Assembly: GCA_937871985.1 (NCBI GenBank)
Contig: CALMPB010000328.1
Span: forward strand, 34,762 to 98,761
Source: an uncultured Burkholderiaceae bacterium
GTDB lineage: Bacteria; Pseudomonadota; Gammaproteobacteria; Burkholderiales; Burkholderiaceae
Direction of reading: 5' to 3'
DNA: 64,000 nucleotides
Every line of letters begins with the position of its first letter. Within the stretch, counting starts at the first letter, position 1. Under the pieces are notes generated by a model. That model was not told the origin of the DNA and did no database searches. It worked only from the letters and a program-made list of their open reading frames with translations. Of the stretch, positions 61,555 to 64,000 are shown one piece after another. A program made the translations under genes and the position numbers.

Positions 61555-61575
61555 GTCGCTTTTCCTTCCTGGCCT

Positions 61576-62697
61576 TTAGAACTTGCGGGTGTAAAAAGCG
61601 AGTTTCTCTTCGTCCAGTTCTATACCCAGCCCTGGCCCTGTAGGCAGCTTCAGCGAAAAATCGCTGTAATCCAAAGGCGTTTTGAGTATCTCGTCCTTCA
61701 GCAATAGGGGGCCGAACATTTCACTGCCCCATTCAAGGCTGCCGACGGTTGAAAACAGCTGCGCGGCCGCAATGGTGGAAATCGAGCCTTCAAGCATGGT
61801 GCCGCCATACAGAGATATATCGGCCGCCTCGGCTATCGAGATCAGATCGCGGGCGGCTTGCAAACCACCGGCCTGCTCGATCTTGATGGCAAACACATCA
61901 GCGCAACGGCCAACGGCCAGACGGAACCCATCTTGCGGGCCGCGTAAAGCCTCATCGGCCATGACAGGCACGCGCCCAAGCGCGGTAAGCCTTGCCATGC
62001 CCGCAAGATTTTTGTAATGAATGGGCTGCTCGACAAGCTCGACCCCGGCATCCGCTAGGGCCTGCAGATAGCGCACCGCCTGCGTCTCGGTCCAGCCCTG
62101 ATTGATATCGACGCGGATACTGATATCGTCACCCAAGACACTTCTTATACTGTCGATATGCTTCAGATCTTCTCTAGGCGAACGCATGCCGATCTTCAGC
62201 TTGAAAACATTATGGCGCCGCAAATCAAGCATTTTTTGCGCCTCGGCGATATCGAACTGCGTATCGCCGCTGGCCAAAGTCCAGGCCACAGGAATCGATT
62301 CGTGAACTCGGCCGCCGAACAAGTCGCTGACAGACACGCCCAACCGCTTGGCCTGAGCATCGTACAGGGCGGTTTCGATCGCCGACTTGGCGAAATGATT
62401 ATCTTTAATGTTTTTACATATCAACTGGCGCAACGCAGCCAGCCGATTGGCCGGCCTATCCAGCAATAGGGGCCGGAAATAGGCGTCGATATTGGTCTTG
62501 ATGCTCTCGGGGCTTTCGCCGCCGTAGTTCAGCCCACCTATTGTCGTTGCCTCTCCGATACCTTCAACGCCATCTGAAGCCTGTATCCGCACGACCACCA
62601 TCGACTGCGTTCCCATCGTGGCCACAGACATCTTATGCGGACGGATAGTCGGAATATCAACAATCAAGCAGTTAATATCATTGATAATTGGCCCCAT
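61576..62697 (-). CDS. catB: Muconate cycloisomerase
   Basis: Protein of 373 aa of the enolase superfamily. The KxK catalytic pair is at 166-168 (FKLKIG), metal ligands are D197 (RVDINQ), E223 (LVEQPI) and D248 (MADEAL), and the second lysine is K272 (AIKIEQAGG). It turns cis,cis-muconate into muconolactone with Mn2+. A CatR-type site lies 84 bases upstream of its ATG. Confidence 0.95.
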   Translation of the reverse strand: MGPIINDINCLIVDIPTIRPHKMSVATMGTQSMVVVRIQASDGVEGIGEATTIGGLNYGGESPESIKTNIDAYFRPLLLDRPANRLAALRQLICKNIKDNHFAKSAIETALYDAQAKRLGVSVSDLFGGRVHESIPVAWTLASGDTQFDIAEAQKMLDLRRHNVFKLKIGMRSPREDLKHIDSIRSVLGDDISIRVDINQGWTETQAVRYLQALADAGVELVEQPIHYKNLAGMARLTALGRVPVMADEALRGPQDGFRLAVGRCADVFAIKIEQAGGLQAARDLISIAEAADISLYGGTMLEGSISTIAAAQLFSTVGSLEWGSEMFGPLLLKDEILKTPLDYSDFSLKLPTGPGLGIELDEEKLAFYTRKF

Positions 62698-62780
62698 GAA
62701 CTTCCTAACGCTAAGTAGTTGACGCTAGAAAGTATAGGAATCGGATCAAGCAGCGTCCAATATCATTTTTGGGCGAATCA

Positions 62781-62795
62781 ATACCTTTTAAGTAT
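62781..62795. promoter_or_regulatory. CatR/BenM-type site upstream of catB
   Basis: ATAC-CTTTTAA-GTAT, a fit to ATAC-N7-GTAT, between catR and catB and 84 bases before the catB ATG. It probably mediates muconate-dependent activation of catBC. Confidence 0.65.
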
Positions 62796-62842
62796 CAGCT
62801 AACAAGCCATCCAGGCCGAACATTTCTGCCCCTTCACGCTTC

Positions 62843-63739
62843 CTATGGCTGGTAATAAGCGATAACCATCCTTTTGGCCAGATCAATAACATTTCTAAGA
62901 AATAGCGAATCATTTCCTTTGGACCAACTGATCATGATGGGAGAGGTGAAATTGGGCGCGCTAAAGGCAATAAAGTCGATATCGTCTCTTTGCATGCACT
63001 GCACGGAACCGGGCACGAGAGTAATGCCCAATCCCGCAGCCACCAGACCTATGGCTGTTTGCATCTCATTTGCCTCGAAAGCAACACTAAGACTATGGCC
63101 AAACCGTTCGAACAGGCCTGCCACATGATCTGCGTAGCTGGGCCTGGGCTTTGCCGGATACAAGATAAACGGTTCGCGAACTATGTCGTCCACCCCTACA
63201 GAGGGGCGCCCCGACAAGACGTGGTTCTTGGGCACGACGAGAACCAGCGGCTCCTCCACCAACACCAGCCTTTCAATATCGGGATCATCCAATAGAATCC
63301 GTCCAAAGCCGATATCGATATGGCCGCTCTTCAAAGCTTTAAATTGCTGCAGCGTCGTCATTTCGCTCAGGCCGATTTCAACTTGCTCGCTCAGCGCATT
63401 CATACTGCGTATCAGTGAAGGCCCAAAGCCATACAACATAGAGGGCACAAAACCGATGCCAAACCATTGCTTCCGCTTTTCGGCAATACGCCGTGTAGCA
63501 ATAGCAATATCTTCCAGCCGGGTCGAGAACTGAATGGTTTTATCGAAAAAAAACTTTCCCGCATCGGTTAATCGAATCGACCGACCCAAACGTTCAAACA
63601 AGTCGGCGCCCAGCTCTTCCTCTAATTGCCGAATCTGGCGGCTCAACGGCGGTTGCGCGATATGAAGCCGAACGGCAGCCTTCGTAAAGCTGAGCTCTTC
63701 AGCAACACACTGAAAGTATCGGATTTGCCGTAATTCCAT
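62843..63739 (-). CDS. catR: LysR-family regulator of catechol genes, CatR/BenM type
   Basis: Protein of 298 aa. Opening MELRQIRYFQCVAEELSFTKAAVRLHIAQPPLSRQIRQLEEELGADLFERLGR with the AQPPLSRQI recognition helix of the CatM/BenM group, then an effector domain (WFGIGFVPSMLYGFGPSLIRSM, GLGITLVPGSVQCMQ). It should sense cis,cis-muconate and bind ATAC-N7-GTAT sites. It lies upstream of catB on the same strand rather than divergent, which is less usual. Confidence 0.9.
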   Translation of the reverse strand: MELRQIRYFQCVAEELSFTKAAVRLHIAQPPLSRQIRQLEEELGADLFERLGRSIRLTDAGKFFFDKTIQFSTRLEDIAIATRRIAEKRKQWFGIGFVPSMLYGFGPSLIRSMNALSEQVEIGLSEMTTLQQFKALKSGHIDIGFGRILLDDPDIERLVLVEEPLVLVVPKNHVLSGRPSVGVDDIVREPFILYPAKPRPSYADHVAGLFERFGHSLSVAFEANEMQTAIGLVAAGLGITLVPGSVQCMQRDDIDFIAFSAPNFTSPIMISWSKGNDSLFLRNVIDLAKRMVIAYYQP

Positions 63740-64000
63740 TCAATCTGAATCCCGAAAGATGAACCTGCCTTTGGAGCCCGGATGCGCTACCCAGCCGCGC
63801 TTGTCTCTACGTCCACAATAGTTTGAAACGTAGCATCTCATATCGTAACGCTGTATTTTGTCATACTGTAATTTTGGCGCTTGGCATAGCCTTGTAATTG
63901 TCAACATCCTGTATTCTGGCCACTACAACAAACAGCCAACAACATGCGCCCCTGAAAAGGGCTTACAGTCGAAAGCCGAAGCATTGTTTCATCGGCCAAA
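63740..64000. other. Upstream region of catR, no gene seen
   Basis: This 261-base stretch to the right edge is AT-rich and holds no reading frame that I can support. It should contain the catR promoter on the minus strand. No ATAC-N7-GTAT site was found in it. Confidence 0.5.

Overview
The window looks like a chromosomal (possibly island-bearing) segment of a high-GC betaproteobacterium, most likely Burkholderiales/Alcaligenaceae (Bordetella, Achromobacter, Pusillimonas type). This rests on the mix of gene families (several LysR regulators, FecI/FecR-TonB and PepSY iron modules, an AEC carrier, an LrgAB pair, a six-component phenol hydroxylase, many solute-binding proteins); it was not tested by alignment.

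Layout. 1-2.5 kb is a defence/stress patch: the start of an ABC-3C middle component, an ABC-3C effector with a nuclease-like N-terminus, and a TacA/TacT-type toxin-antitoxin pair under a palindromic operator, closed by a strong bidirectional terminator. 2.6-4.6 kb: quinone oxidoreductase and divergent LysR. 4.7-16.1 kb: two iron-siderophore modules (TonB receptor/PepSY/59-aa membrane protein/flavoprotein; FecI/FecR/FecA-like receptor) around a MerR-controlled DUF2938-MFS operon. 16-22 kb: EamA and AEC transporters, a kexin-like lipoprotein protease with a small secreted partner, a CynX-like transporter. 22-30 kb: a minus-strand catabolic cluster (MFS, HyuA, HyuB, FAH hydrolase, IclR, small protein), with two identical palindromes ahead of its first gene. 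30-34 kb: lrgAB with a LysR, a stand-alone iscS, and another LysR. 34.8-39.8 kb: orphan solute-binding protein, cupin, FAD monooxygenase, DUF2848, amidase. 40-43.3 kb: AsmA-like protein, small secreted protein, methyltransferase.

43.4-64 kb is an aromatic-degradation region: a branched-chain-type ABC transporter (liv), a decayed LysR gene, the sigma-54 regulator dmpR, phenol hydroxylase dmpKLMNOP with ferredoxin dmpQ and catechol 2,3-dioxygenase dmpB, then catechol 1,2-dioxygenase catA fused into an apparent operon with two dynamin-like GTPases, and catC, catB and catR on the opposite strand. Phenol would be hydroxylated to catechol, which can be opened by either an extradiol (DmpB) or an intradiol (CatA) enzyme. 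Only the ortho branch has its next two enzymes here (CatB, CatC). Neither the rest of the meta pathway nor catD is in the window. Four sites with the ATAC-N7-GTAT form recognised by BenM/CatM-type regulators lie ahead of catA (two), catB and the liv operon, suggesting one catR regulon.

The most unusual features are the tandem GTPases translationally linked to catA, and a short livG'-livF' scar downstream of dmpB that shows this region was assembled by duplication and deletion. No rRNA, tRNA, CRISPR array or intact insertion sequence was recognised.
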